A stretch of 44,272 nt of DNA from Candidatus Cloacimonadota bacterium (lineage in GTDB: Bacteria > Cloacimonadota > Cloacimonadia > Cloacimonadales > Cloacimonadaceae). The notes beneath the pieces were generated by a model. The model was given only the letters and a program-made list of their open reading frames with translations. It did not search any database and was not told where the DNA came from. The translations under genes and the position numbers were made by a program. Positions 16,142 through 24,764 of the stretch are shown here, one piece after another (position 1 is the stretch's first letter; each line of letters begins with the position of its first letter). The stretch is from assembly GCA_012516855.1 (NCBI GenBank), contig JAAYWB010000045.1:1-44272 (forward strand), written 5' to 3'.

Positions 16142-17017
16142 ATGAACCGGGAAAATGTTTTTGCGGACCAGGCGCTGCAAAATTACCTGAAGGAAATATC
16201 CAAGTTTAAGGCCCTGAGCCGCGAAGAGGAATACGAACTGGGCGTCCGGGCCAAAGCCGGTGACCAGGATGCCATAAACCAGTTGGTGCAGGCGAACCTC
16301 AAGTTCGTAGTCAAGATAGCCGCCCGCTACCAAAACAGGGGCCTTTCCCTTTCCGAACTGATCAGCGAAGGCAACATCGGCCTGCTGAAAGCGATCGAGA
16401 AATTCGATCCGGAAAAAGACATCAAACTAATATCCTACGCCATCTGGTGGATAAAACAGCGCATCATGCTGGCTGTTTCGGAAAAAAGCTCCCTTATTCG
16501 CGTGCCTCTGGGCAAATCAAGCTCCGTCCACCGGGTGAAAGCCACTCGGGACCGTATGTACGCCGAGACCGGGCTCAAGCCATCCAATGAGGAACTGAGC
16601 GAAAAGATGAACATCACGGAGAAATCCATCGAACAGCTTCAAGACCAGATGGTCGAAACGACCTCATACGACGAACTTATCTCCTACGGTGATTTCCAGG
16701 AATTTACCACCCGCGACATGATCGCGGACGACGATTTGGTCGACCCTCAGCAGATTTATCACCGCGAACGCCTGCAGCATAAGATCAACCGGGCCATCGA
16801 AAAGCTGGACCAGCGCGAAGCTGACATCATCCGCACTTATTATGGCCTGAACGCCGGGCAGGAAACCCAGAACTTTGCCCGGATCGCTGAAAAGATGGGG
16901 CTTTCGCGGGAAAGGGTGCGCCAAATCCAGAAAGAAGCGCTGAAGAAAATTCTATCCGACCTCAAGCCAGAGGAGGATGCCCTGGTGGACGAATTTATAG
17001 AAAAATACAGCACCTGA
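16142..17017 (+). CDS. rpoD: Primary-type RNA polymerase sigma factor (sigma-70 family, no region 1.1)
   Basis: 291 aa with region 1.2 (LQNYLKEISKFKALSREEE), region 2 (FVVKIAARYQNRGL, ISEGNIGLLKAIEKFDPEKD, SYAIWWIKQRI), region 3 (SSSVHRVKA onward) and region 4 with the helix-turn-helix FARIAEKMGLSRERVRQIQKEAL. It lacks region 1.1 and the non-conserved insert, as do the ~290-aa primary sigma factors of Bacteroidetes. The region 2.3-2.4 wording IKLISYAIWWIKQRI differs from the usual FKFSTYATWW, which could relate to the loose -10 boxes seen here. Whether it is the housekeeping factor or a group 2 paralogue cannot be told without the genome. 22 bp after the M23 gene. Confidence 0.85.
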   Translation: MNRENVFADQALQNYLKEISKFKALSREEEYELGVRAKAGDQDAINQLVQANLKFVVKIAARYQNRGLSLSELISEGNIGLLKAIEKFDPEKDIKLISYAIWWIKQRIMLAVSEKSSLIRVPLGKSSSVHRVKATRDRMYAETGLKPSNEELSEKMNITEKSIEQLQDQMVETTSYDELISYGDFQEFTTRDMIADDDLVDPQQIYHRERLQHKINRAIEKLDQREADIIRTYYGLNAGQETQNFARIAEKMGLSRERVRQIQKEALKKILSDLKPEEDALVDEFIEKYST

Positions 17018-17044
17018 GCCTGTCTCGGGTAGCGGAGAACAGAC

Positions 17045-17947
17045 ATGTATAAGAACTTCGACGAAATGGTGAGCGCCGTGAAAGCCAGCCGGCGCGGCAC
17101 CGTGATCATTTCAGCCGCGCAAACGGAATCCGTTCTCGACGCGGCAATTCTGGCCAAACAGGAAGACCTGGCCGACTGCCTGCTGGTGGGCGACAAACCC
17201 AAAATCCTGGCCCTGCTGGAAAAGATGGCGCCCCAGCACACTAACTCCTTTGAGATCGTGGATATCGGCCCCGACCTGGTGAAAGCCGCCAAAGTGAGCG
17301 TCCAGCTTGCCCGGGAAGGCAAAGGCGACATTATCCTGAAAGGCAAGACTGACTCCGGCCAGCTTCTTAGGGCTGTTCTGGACAAGGAAAACGGCTTGCG
17401 CGTGAGCGACGTGATCTCTGACGTTCTAGCCTACGAACATCCCGAAGGCCTGAAACTGCTCACCGACGGCGGGGTTAACCTGGTCCCGGACCTCAAGGAG
17501 AAGGTGACGATCGTGAAAAACGCTGTCCAGGTGGCCCAAAGCCTGGGTTCCGAACTGCCAAAGGTGGCGATGATCACCGCTGTGGAAAAGGTTAACCCCA
17601 AAATGCCGGCCACGCTTGACGCCGCCATCATCTCAAGGATGAATGCCCGGAACCAGATCACAGGCTGTGTCGTGGAAGGCCCTCTCGCTTTCGACATCGC
17701 GGTGGACATCAACGCCGCCAGGATAAAGGGCATCGAATCCCCCGTCGCCGGGGTCGCGGATGTCTTCGTTGTGCCTAACATTGAGGCTGGAAACGTCTTC
17801 GGTAAGATGCTCACCTACTATTGCGGATTTCGCGTGGCGCACGTGGTGGTGGGCACCAAAGCCCCCATCCTCATCCCCTCCCGGGCAGATCGCGGTGAGC
17901 TAAAAATGCTCTGCATGGCGATGGCCCTGGCCTGCATGCACAAGTGA
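17045..17947 (+). CDS. ptb: Phosphate acyltransferase (phosphotransbutyrylase-like)
   Basis: 300 aa, the length of Ptb rather than of long Pta. The PTA_PTB fold is indicated by KGKTDSGQLLRAVLDKENGLR near the active site, LLTDGGVNL, EGPLAFDIAVD and a C-terminal PNIEAGNVFGKMLTYY...VGTKAPILIPSRAD. It swaps CoA and phosphate on an acyl group, giving an acyl phosphate from which a kinase makes ATP. No butyrate or acetate kinase is next to it. The stop overlaps the GTG start of rlmH. Acetyl-CoA or branched acyl-CoA substrates are equally possible. Confidence 0.87.
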   Translation: MYKNFDEMVSAVKASRRGTVIISAAQTESVLDAAILAKQEDLADCLLVGDKPKILALLEKMAPQHTNSFEIVDIGPDLVKAAKVSVQLAREGKGDIILKGKTDSGQLLRAVLDKENGLRVSDVISDVLAYEHPEGLKLLTDGGVNLVPDLKEKVTIVKNAVQVAQSLGSELPKVAMITAVEKVNPKMPATLDAAIISRMNARNQITGCVVEGPLAFDIAVDINAARIKGIESPVAGVADVFVVPNIEAGNVFGKMLTYYCGFRVAHVVVGTKAPILIPSRADRGELKMLCMAMALACMHK

Positions 17948-18408
17948 TCCTGCGCGTTCTTCAGGTTGGCAAGACCAAGGAAGGCTGGCTGAAGGAAGGA
18001 ATCTCCGAATACATGAAACGGCTGGCCCCTATGGTGAGACTGGAGGTGACGGATATAGCTGACGTGAGCCTCAAAACAGCCGGCAGCCCCGACGCCGTGA
18101 AAGCCAGGGAAGCCGCTCTGTGCCTGAAACGCCTTGCACCGGAAGATTTCTTGGTCCTGATGGACGAACGTGGCGAAGCTAAAACTTCGCTTGAATTTGC
18201 AGAGTTTTTGAATAACTTGTCTTCAGAGAAGTCGGTCGTTTTCCTGATCGGCGGAGTGTATGGCGCGCACGAAAGCCTGAAAACCCGGGCCAATGCTTGC
18301 CTGAGCCTGTCACCGTTGACTTTCACGCACCAGATGGCGCGGCTGCTTCTGGTTGAACAGATCTACCGCGCGCTGATGATCAACAATGGTAGAAGCTACC
18401 ACAATTAA
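17944..18408 (+). CDS. rlmH: 23S rRNA (pseudouridine1915-N3)-methyltransferase RlmH
   Basis: 154 aa SPOUT methyltransferase, starting at GTG 17944 inside the ptb stop (GTGA). Family features visible are the N-terminal VGKTKEGWLKEGISEYMKR, LVLMDERGEAKTS, FLIGGVYG (SAM-binding loop), LSLSPLTFTHQMARLLLVEQIYRA and the C-terminal SYHN. It methylates the pseudouridine of helix 69 in 70S ribosomes. Typical RlmH ends in PYH plus a basic residue; Asn here is a small variation. Confidence 0.95.
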   Translation: MILRVLQVGKTKEGWLKEGISEYMKRLAPMVRLEVTDIADVSLKTAGSPDAVKAREAALCLKRLAPEDFLVLMDERGEAKTSLEFAEFLNNLSSEKSVVFLIGGVYGAHESLKTRANACLSLSPLTFTHQMARLLLVEQIYRALMINNGRSYHN

Positions 18409-18426
18409 AAGTTTCAGAGGCCTCCG

Positions 18427-18582
18427 ATGACCTATGCAATGCTTGCCACGACGATGCAAAACTTCACACAGTCCCTGTTGATCCTGCTGCAGGGGATGGG
18501 TGGAATCTTCCTGTTCATGGGCTTGTTTTACGGCCTGATCGTTGCCCTGGAGAAAATCTTCCAGGGAAAGAAGGAACAATGA
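18427..18582 (+). CDS. oadG: OadG-like small membrane protein (decarboxylase gamma subunit)
   Basis: A 51-aa gene filling the gap between rlmH and the C25 protease. It begins ATGACCTATGCA, has AGAGG upstream, and its stop overlaps the next start (ATGA). The peptide has one transmembrane segment, SLLILLQGMGGIFLFMGL then FYGLIVALEKIF, followed by a charged tail QGKKEQ. The GMGxxFLxxGL motif and following LLEK-like stretch match the gamma subunits of sodium-pump decarboxylases, which hold the alpha and beta subunits together. Family members are usually 80 aa or more and carry a longer C-terminal tail with His residues, so this is a minimal form. Could also be an unrelated single-pass peptide. 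Confidence 0.7.
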   Translation: MTYAMLATTMQNFTQSLLILLQGMGGIFLFMGLFYGLIVALEKIFQGKKEQ

Positions 18583-21500
18583 ATAAGTTCTATGCCGTAC
18601 TGGCTTTCCTGCTGATTGCCTGCTCAGCTTTTGCTTCCGTACGGGTGCTGGAACGTTCAGCTAACCAGATTCTGCTGGAGTATCGGTTGGAAAGCTATAA
18701 ACTGAGCGAAGTGGATGATATGCTTCGGGTGGACGTGGCCGGGATGGATTATGACATCCGCTCCGGCGCTCCGTTGCTGCCGCTGGAAGAAGCTCGGATT
18801 GCGCTTCCTCCCGGAGGCGAGGTCAACGCCGTGCTGATCAGCTCCAGCCAGAGCCAGGCCACACTTTCCAAGCGGTTGTTGCCTGTGCCGGAAGTAAGGC
18901 AGAACGAAGACGTCTCCTCGCATGTTTACAAAATCGATGAAAGCCTATATCTGAATGGCGCCAAATCCTTGCTTACAACCTCCGTCTCCACTTTCAGAGG
19001 TTTGGATTTTTGCGCTCTGCACATCCGCCCCTTTGCCTACGACGGGCGCTTCGGGCTCACCGTCACCGATCAGGCCATCATCCGGGTGGACATTTCCGGC
19101 GACACATCCCACCGGAGCCTGCCCCAGAGCGACGAACTACTGGATTTGTTCAGTGAAACCCTGATCAATCCCGGGCAAGCCCGCCAATGGCAAAAACAGA
19201 CCAGTAACGCGGTTTTTTACTCTGATTTTTCCCGGGCGGATTACTGGTTTCGGCTGGAAACAGACCGCGAAGGAATGTTCCGCATCGACCCAGATCAACT
19301 GACGGGATTTCCACTTGCGGATATCGACCCCCGTTCGTTCCGCCTCTTCAGCAACGGAGGCAAGCTGCTTCCCTTCACGATCATCAACCCCGGCAACGAG
19401 TTTGTGGAGGTGCCCATCCGCGTTGTTGGCGAAGAAGACGGCAGCTTCGACCCCTGGGACTACATCGTTTTTTATGGCACAACCCGGGATGGCACAGAAA
19501 AGAACATCAGCCTGCAAAATAACCAGACATATTACAACCCATATTCCGGAAACACTGTTTATTGGCTCACCTTTGCCGGGGAATTCGGCGGAGACCCTCT
19601 GCGAATGGTAACTTTGCCACAGGAACATAGCTGGTATGCCCAGACCTCCAAATCCCGTGAATTGACCCGCCTGGAAACTGAAACCCATCGCCGTGAGATA
19701 ATAGGCTTCGATTGGTATATGACCCGCATGTTCGGCAACTCCAATTCCGAGTACGAGTTCGAGCTTCAGTTGCCAGACCTGGATCCCTCCGCTGACCAGG
19801 CCCTTAGTTTCATCATTCGCCAGGAAGATACAAGTATAGACTCCCTCTGGCACAATATCAATGTCTTTGTGAACGGAGTGCCCGTGCAGGCGGATACTCT
19901 GGGCTCCACCAACTTCAAATGGAGAGGCTTGGGAGATTATCTGTTTTACAAAAATGTCTCCAGCTTCGTCAGCGGCCAAAACACCGTCCGGATAAGAGTG
20001 CTGAGAAATTCCACCGACAACCTTTTCCTGAACTGGATCACCGTTGACTACACCCGAACCATTAATAAAGGCAGCGGTCAGAATTTAGTGAACCAAATGG
20101 CCCTCAATTATGAGGTCCCCATCCGCTACAACCTTTCCGGCAGCGCCGACACCCGTGTGTACCGGGTAAATGGCCTGGCTGATGTGAAAATGGTGCCGCT
20201 CATGAGTTCCGATGGACAGAATTACTTTGTGAGCACTGGCTTCAGCAATACCAAATACTGGCTCAGTAATGATCATGAGCTCCACAGTCCCGTGATCGTT
20301 GGTTTGGTGGAAACCAACGATCTTGCCAGGATCCAGTCTCAATATGACAATGTGATCATCACGGCGGACGAATTTCAAACCCAGGCCCTGTCCTTGGCGG
20401 ACATGTATCTTCAGGACTATGGCAAACGCAGTCTGGTGGTGAAGCAGAGCGACATCTTCAACCAGTTCAACGGCGGCCATCCTGACCCCGTGGCCCTGCG
20501 CCAGTTCCTGCGCTACGCTTGGTACAACTACCCCACGCCCAAGATAAGCTCCGTGACCCTGATCGGCCTTGGCACCAGCGACTGGCGCAACAATTCCAAG
20601 CAAGCCCAGGGAAAGAACAAACTTATCGTCTTCCAGCGTGGTTCGATCGCTTCGGACGACTATTTTGTGATGCTCACCCAGTCATTGTATCCCGAACTTA
20701 CGATTGGGCGCTATCCCGTAACCAATTCCAACGAACTGGCGATTATGCTATCGAATAGGGAAAACTATGTACGCAACCCCCAGGGCGGCTGGTGGCGGAA
20801 TTCCGCCGTACTGCTGGCTGACGACCTCTACAACAGTTCCGCCACTATCGAAACCATCCACAGCGTCCAAACAGAGGCAGCGGGGAATAATATCCATCCC
20901 AGCATCCTCACCGACAAGATCTTTGCCTGGGAATACGAATACGACGAGTTTCAGAACAAACCCGGGGCCAGAGATGACATGATGGCCGCCATTAACGAAG
21001 GCCGGCTGATCTGGCTCTACACCGGCCATGGCGCTTATGATAAACTGGGCGCAGAAGACTATTTCAACGGCGCTGCGGACATGGACCGATTCAACAATCA
21101 GGACAGGCTCCCCTTCTTCGTAGCATCCTCCTGCTCGGTTTGCCACTTCGACTACTGGGGTTTTGAAAGCCTGGGACAGAAAACCGTGATGATGGACAAC
21201 CTCGGAGCCATAGCCTCATTTGCTGCCAGCCGCAGCAGCTCGCCTACCAGCAACGGCCCCATGATGAATCATTTGCTTGATAAACTCACCAACGGGCGCA
21301 ACTCATTGGGCCAGTCCATCATGATAGCCAAGGTCCTCAACACGCAAAGCAACGATAACGACGCCACCTACATGCTGATGGGGGATCCCCTGCTGAATGT
21401 GGTTCCGCCAGTGCGCGATAGTCTGATGACCGTGTCTGGCCAGGCTGCACAGGGAGACACCCTGCACGCCAGGGACCTGGCCATCGTGTCCGGATCTTTT

Positions 21501-22421
21501 GCTTCCTCGCCTGTCAGCGGCACTTTTGAGATCAAAGCCTTCAATACCAAGAGGGAGTACGACTTGGGCTGGCATACCTTTGTCACCCAACGCGGCGCCC
21601 CTCTTTTTTCCGGCAGCGCCACTGTGACCGGAGGAGCCTACCAGACCGAATTCATCGTTCCAGACGATGTGACCCCAGGCAACAATGGCTTCATAGTTTC
21701 CTATGTCTGGGATCCCGCCCAGAAACAAGACTACACGAGCTACCACCATCCCCTGGCCCTCAGTGACGATGCCGTGACAGCCGAAAATCCCGATGCGCCG
21801 GAAATAAAACTCTATATTGGCAGTTACGATTTCCGCCCCGGCGACACCGTTGGCACCAACACCACGCTTTACGCCAGGATTTCGGACAGCAACGGGATCA
21901 ATGTCACGGGTAGTTTTGGACACAATATAATGCTGATCCTGGACAACTCGCTCCAGCCTGTGCCAGTGACGGATTATTTCATCTATGACCTGGATTCCTA
22001 CACCACCGGCCTACTCACCTTCCCCCTGACCGGGCTAAGCGAAGGTCCCCACACCCTCCAACTGATTGCTTTCGACAACTTTAACCTACCCGCCGTGGCC
22101 AGCGTTGAGTTCAACGTGAAGGAAAGCGGCGAACTGGCCATCGAACGCTTCCTCATCTACCCCAACCCCATGCAAAGCTCCACCAGCTTCACTTTCACGC
22201 TCTCCCGCGATTGCGACCTCACCTTCGACATCTACTCAGTCACCGGGAAAAAGATACACAGCTTCCAGACCAGCGGATGCCAGGGTTTCAACGCCATTCC
22301 CTGGGATGGCCGGGACAAACGGGGTGACCGTTTCGCCAACAACACCTATTTCGTGAAGGTACGCGCCTCCGTCGACGGTCTCAAGGCCGAGGCCACCGAA
22401 TGCCTGGTGATCTATAAATAA
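18579..22421 (+). CDS. Secreted C25 (gingipain-type) cysteine protease, PorU-like, with C-terminal sorting domain
   Basis: 1280 aa. Signal peptide (1-19) is followed by a long beta-rich propeptide region (about 20-590), the C25 caspase-like domain (about 590-940), Ig-like domains (about 940-1170) and a FlgD-like C-terminal domain (about 1190-1280) with IYPNPM and WDGRDKRGDRFANNTYFVKV. Catalytic His817 (TGHGAYD) and Cys852 (SSCSVCHFD) are in place, 35 residues apart, near the spacing in gingipains. The SSCSV segment resembles PorU, the sortase of the type IX secretion system, more than gingipains of narrow specificity. It may cleave sorting domains such as that on the subtilase at 39775. No other por genes are here. 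Confidence 0.85.
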   Translation: MNKFYAVLAFLLIACSAFASVRVLERSANQILLEYRLESYKLSEVDDMLRVDVAGMDYDIRSGAPLLPLEEARIALPPGGEVNAVLISSSQSQATLSKRLLPVPEVRQNEDVSSHVYKIDESLYLNGAKSLLTTSVSTFRGLDFCALHIRPFAYDGRFGLTVTDQAIIRVDISGDTSHRSLPQSDELLDLFSETLINPGQARQWQKQTSNAVFYSDFSRADYWFRLETDREGMFRIDPDQLTGFPLADIDPRSFRLFSNGGKLLPFTIINPGNEFVEVPIRVVGEEDGSFDPWDYIVFYGTTRDGTEKNISLQNNQTYYNPYSGNTVYWLTFAGEFGGDPLRMVTLPQEHSWYAQTSKSRELTRLETETHRREIIGFDWYMTRMFGNSNSEYEFELQLPDLDPSADQALSFIIRQEDTSIDSLWHNINVFVNGVPVQADTLGSTNFKWRGLGDYLFYKNVSSFVSGQNTVRIRVLRNSTDNLFLNWITVDYTRTINKGSGQNLVNQMALNYEVPIRYNLSGSADTRVYRVNGLADVKMVPLMSSDGQNYFVSTGFSNTKYWLSNDHELHSPVIVGLVETNDLARIQSQYDNVIITADEFQTQALSLADMYLQDYGKRSLVVKQSDIFNQFNGGHPDPVALRQFLRYAWYNYPTPKISSVTLIGLGTSDWRNNSKQAQGKNKLIVFQRGSIASDDYFVMLTQSLYPELTIGRYPVTNSNELAIMLSNRENYVRNPQGGWWRNSAVLLADDLYNSSATIETIHSVQTEAAGNNIHPSILTDKIFAWEYEYDEFQNKPGARDDMMAAINEGRLIWLYTGHGAYDKLGAEDYFNGAADMDRFNNQDRLPFFVASSCSVCHFDYWGFESLGQKTVMMDNLGAIASFAASRSSSPTSNGPMMNHLLDKLTNGRNSLGQSIMIAKVLNTQSNDNDATYMLMGDPLLNVVPPVRDSLMTVSGQAAQGDTLHARDLAIVSGSFASSPVSGTFEIKAFNTKREYDLGWHTFVTQRGAPLFSGSATVTGGAYQTEFIVPDDVTPGNNGFIVSYVWDPAQKQDYTSYHHPLALSDDAVTAENPDAPEIKLYIGSYDFRPGDTVGTNTTLYARISDSNGINVTGSFGHNIMLILDNSLQPVPVTDYFIYDLDSYTTGLLTFPLTGLSEGPHTLQLIAFDNFNLPAVASVEFNVKESGELAIERFLIYPNPMQSSTSFTFTLSRDCDLTFDIYSVTGKKIHSFQTSGCQGFNAIPWDGRDKRGDRFANNTYFVKVRASVDGLKAEATECLVIYK

Positions 22422-22431
22422 GGATTTGCCC

Positions 22432-23814
22432 ATGCTTTTGTACAACACCGCCAAGCGCGCCAAGGAGGAATTTGTTCCCATCACTCCGGGCCAGGTGAAA
22501 ATGTATGTCTGCGGACCAACTGTCTATAACTACTTCCACATCGGCAACGCCCGCGCCTTTCTCACTTTTGACGTCCTCCGCCGCTACTTCGAGTTCCGCG
22601 GCTACAAAGTTGATTACGTGCAAAACATCACCGACATCGAAGACAAGATCATAGCCCAGTCACTTGAAGAGGGGGTATCCTACAAAGAGGTCGCGGACAA
22701 GTATGCCACGGCCTTTCTGGATGACAGCGCAGCCCTCGGCATCCGCAGGCCGACCCATCAGCCCCGTGCCACGGAAGTGCTTCCGGAGATCATCGCCGCC
22801 ATCGCCGCCCTGGAAAAAAGCGGCCACGCCTACGAGGTGAACGGCGACGTTTATTTCGACACCGCCTCTCTGCCTGAATATGGCCAGCTCTCCGGCAAAA
22901 AGACAGAAGAACAGCTTCCCGGCGCCAGAGTGCTGGAAAACCTCCAGAAACGCAATCCAGCCGATTTCACGCTTTGGAAGGCCGGAAAACCCGGAGAGCC
23001 CGTCTGGAACAGCCCCTGGGGCGAAGGACGGCCAGGCTGGCACACCGAATGCGTGGTGATGGGCCAGAAGTATCTGGGCGAAACCTTCGACATCCACGGC
23101 GGCGGCGCCGACCTCATTTTCCCCCATCACGAGAATGAACTCGCCCAGGCCCTCGCCCTCACCGGCAAACCCCTGGCCAGATACTGGATGCACAATGGTT
23201 TTCTGAACGTTGATGGCGACAAGATGAGCAAGAGCCTCAATAATTTCTTCACCGCGCGGGACATCCTGGCTCGGCACAGCGCCGAGGCTATTCGCTTCTT
23301 CTTCCTCTCGAAGCACTACCGTTCCCCGATAGATTTCAACCGCGAAATCATCGAGGAATCCGAACGCGCGGTGAAGAACTTTTATGCTGCCCTTCGCGAC
23401 ATCGATTTCAAGAGCATAAACTCCGCCCCTGATGGCAGTTATGAATCTTCTGAACAGGCTTTCGTGGAAGCTATGGACGACGACCTGAACACCGCCAAAG
23501 CCCTCGCTGTGCTCTTCGACCTCGTCCGTCACTGCAAAAACGGGCAACTGCCAAGGCCACAGCGGGAGCAGGCAGCGTTGATGCTGGTAAGGCTGGGAGA
23601 GGTTTTAGGCTTCTTCTCAGATCTTTCCGAAAAGCTGAACACGGCTTTGCCAGACCTTTCCCGACAACTGGTGGAACTGCTGCTCACTTACCGCCGGGAA
23701 GCCCGCGAGAACAAGGATTGGAAACTTTCGGATCGGATCAGGGACGACCTGGCTTCATTGGGTGTGGAGTTGCGCGATACCCCAAGCGGCTGCGACTGGA
23801 AAATAAAAGATTAG
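22432..23814 (+). CDS. cysS: Cysteinyl-tRNA synthetase
   Basis: 460 aa from ATG 22432 (AAGGA 6 nt before; a TTG six bases upstream is possible). Class I signatures HIGN (FHIGNAR) and KMSKS (DKMSKSLNN) are present, with the zinc site formed by Cys in VCGPTVYNY, Cys in TECVVMG and HHENE. The C-terminal DALR and anticodon region is complete. Essential for charging tRNA-Cys. Ten bp after the protease gene. Confidence 0.97.
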   Translation: MLLYNTAKRAKEEFVPITPGQVKMYVCGPTVYNYFHIGNARAFLTFDVLRRYFEFRGYKVDYVQNITDIEDKIIAQSLEEGVSYKEVADKYATAFLDDSAALGIRRPTHQPRATEVLPEIIAAIAALEKSGHAYEVNGDVYFDTASLPEYGQLSGKKTEEQLPGARVLENLQKRNPADFTLWKAGKPGEPVWNSPWGEGRPGWHTECVVMGQKYLGETFDIHGGGADLIFPHHENELAQALALTGKPLARYWMHNGFLNVDGDKMSKSLNNFFTARDILARHSAEAIRFFFLSKHYRSPIDFNREIIEESERAVKNFYAALRDIDFKSINSAPDGSYESSEQAFVEAMDDDLNTAKALAVLFDLVRHCKNGQLPRPQREQAALMLVRLGEVLGFFSDLSEKLNTALPDLSRQLVELLLTYRREARENKDWKLSDRIRDDLASLGVELRDTPSGCDWKIKD

Positions 23815-23823
23815 GAGGCAGAA

Positions 23824-24645
23824 ATGGCCATCGGTAAACGCAAAATAATCCTCATCCTCATCATAGCCGTCCTGGCGCTGGCAGCCGCTTTCATCCTGCT
23901 GCGGCATCTGCTGCCCGCCAGCCTGGACAAACCGGAAAGCATCGCCTGGAATGATTCAACCGGAACCTTCATGGTCTCAAACGTCGGCAGCGGAAAAATC
24001 CTAAGTCTCGAAGAAGAGGGACGCTACACCGTTTTCGCCAAGGGACTCAAAGCCCCTCGCGGCCTCAAAGTTGTGGATGAACTGCTATATGTAACCGACG
24101 ACACCAGCATCGTGGCCCTGGACCTCAAGACCGGAGAACAAAAAGCCAACATCCCCATCAAAGGCGCTAAGATGCTCAACGACATTGAAAAGGACCATCT
24201 TGGCAAACTCTACATTACAGATACCAAGGGCAATTGCGTCCATGTGTTCGATCCTGGCACCAATCTCACCATCAAGCTTAGTTCTCCCCTGCTGAAAGCA
24301 CCCAACGGCATCGTGTATGACGGCCCCCGCCGCCAGATGTTCATCGTTGGTCTCACCGAAGAATCGCCCATCCTGGCCCTGGACGTGAACACCCAGTCTT
24401 TCAGCGTTTTCAAAAACACCCTCTACAACGATTTGGACGGCATCGCCATCGACGACCTGGGCCGCATCTATTACAGTTCCTGGGGCGAAAAATGCCTGTT
24501 CATGATCCCCCAGGAACAGAACCGCACTCTGATCTGGCAATCTGATCTCCAGTCCCCGGCTGACATCTATTACCATAAGCCCACCAATGAAATCCTCGTG
24601 CCGCTGATGGAAAAGAACCAGATCCTGCGCTTCAAGGTGGATTGA
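23824..24645 (+). CDS. Membrane-anchored SMP-30/NHL-like beta-propeller protein
   Basis: 273 aa. An N-terminal uncleaved anchor (about 7-28, ILILIIAVLALAAAFILL) is followed by a beta-propeller of about six short blades with repeats such as PRGLKVVDELLYVTD, LNDIEKDHLGKLYITD, PNGIVYDGPRRQMFIVG, LDGIAIDDLGRIYYSS. These match SMP-30/gluconolactonase and NHL-type propellers. Acidic residues at blade tops could bind a metal, but the lactonase active site cannot be confirmed. Function unknown; faces the periplasm. An AGGAGG ribosome binding site lies directly before the ATG, 9 bp after cysS. Confidence 0.75.
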   Translation: MAIGKRKIILILIIAVLALAAAFILLRHLLPASLDKPESIAWNDSTGTFMVSNVGSGKILSLEEEGRYTVFAKGLKAPRGLKVVDELLYVTDDTSIVALDLKTGEQKANIPIKGAKMLNDIEKDHLGKLYITDTKGNCVHVFDPGTNLTIKLSSPLLKAPNGIVYDGPRRQMFIVGLTEESPILALDVNTQSFSVFKNTLYNDLDGIAIDDLGRIYYSSWGEKCLFMIPQEQNRTLIWQSDLQSPADIYYHKPTNEILVPLMEKNQILRFKVD

Positions 24646-24764
24646 GCCAGGTTTTGAAGCCAATCCAGAGTTTTTATCTTCTCTGGGGCCGGAGAAATCT
24701 CCCTGCCCGATTTCCCCTGCCCGTAACATGTCCACAAATATCTATATCGGAGTAGCCTCCAGCC
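24646..24764 (+). other. Short leader before the Na/Pi cotransporter with two small hairpins
   Basis: CCAGAG (24665-24670)/CTCTGG (24681-24686) and GGAG (24691-24694)/CTCC (24699-24702). There is no T-run, so neither is a clear terminator. No TTGAC box is present, so the cotransporter may be read from the upstream operon. Confidence 0.3.
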
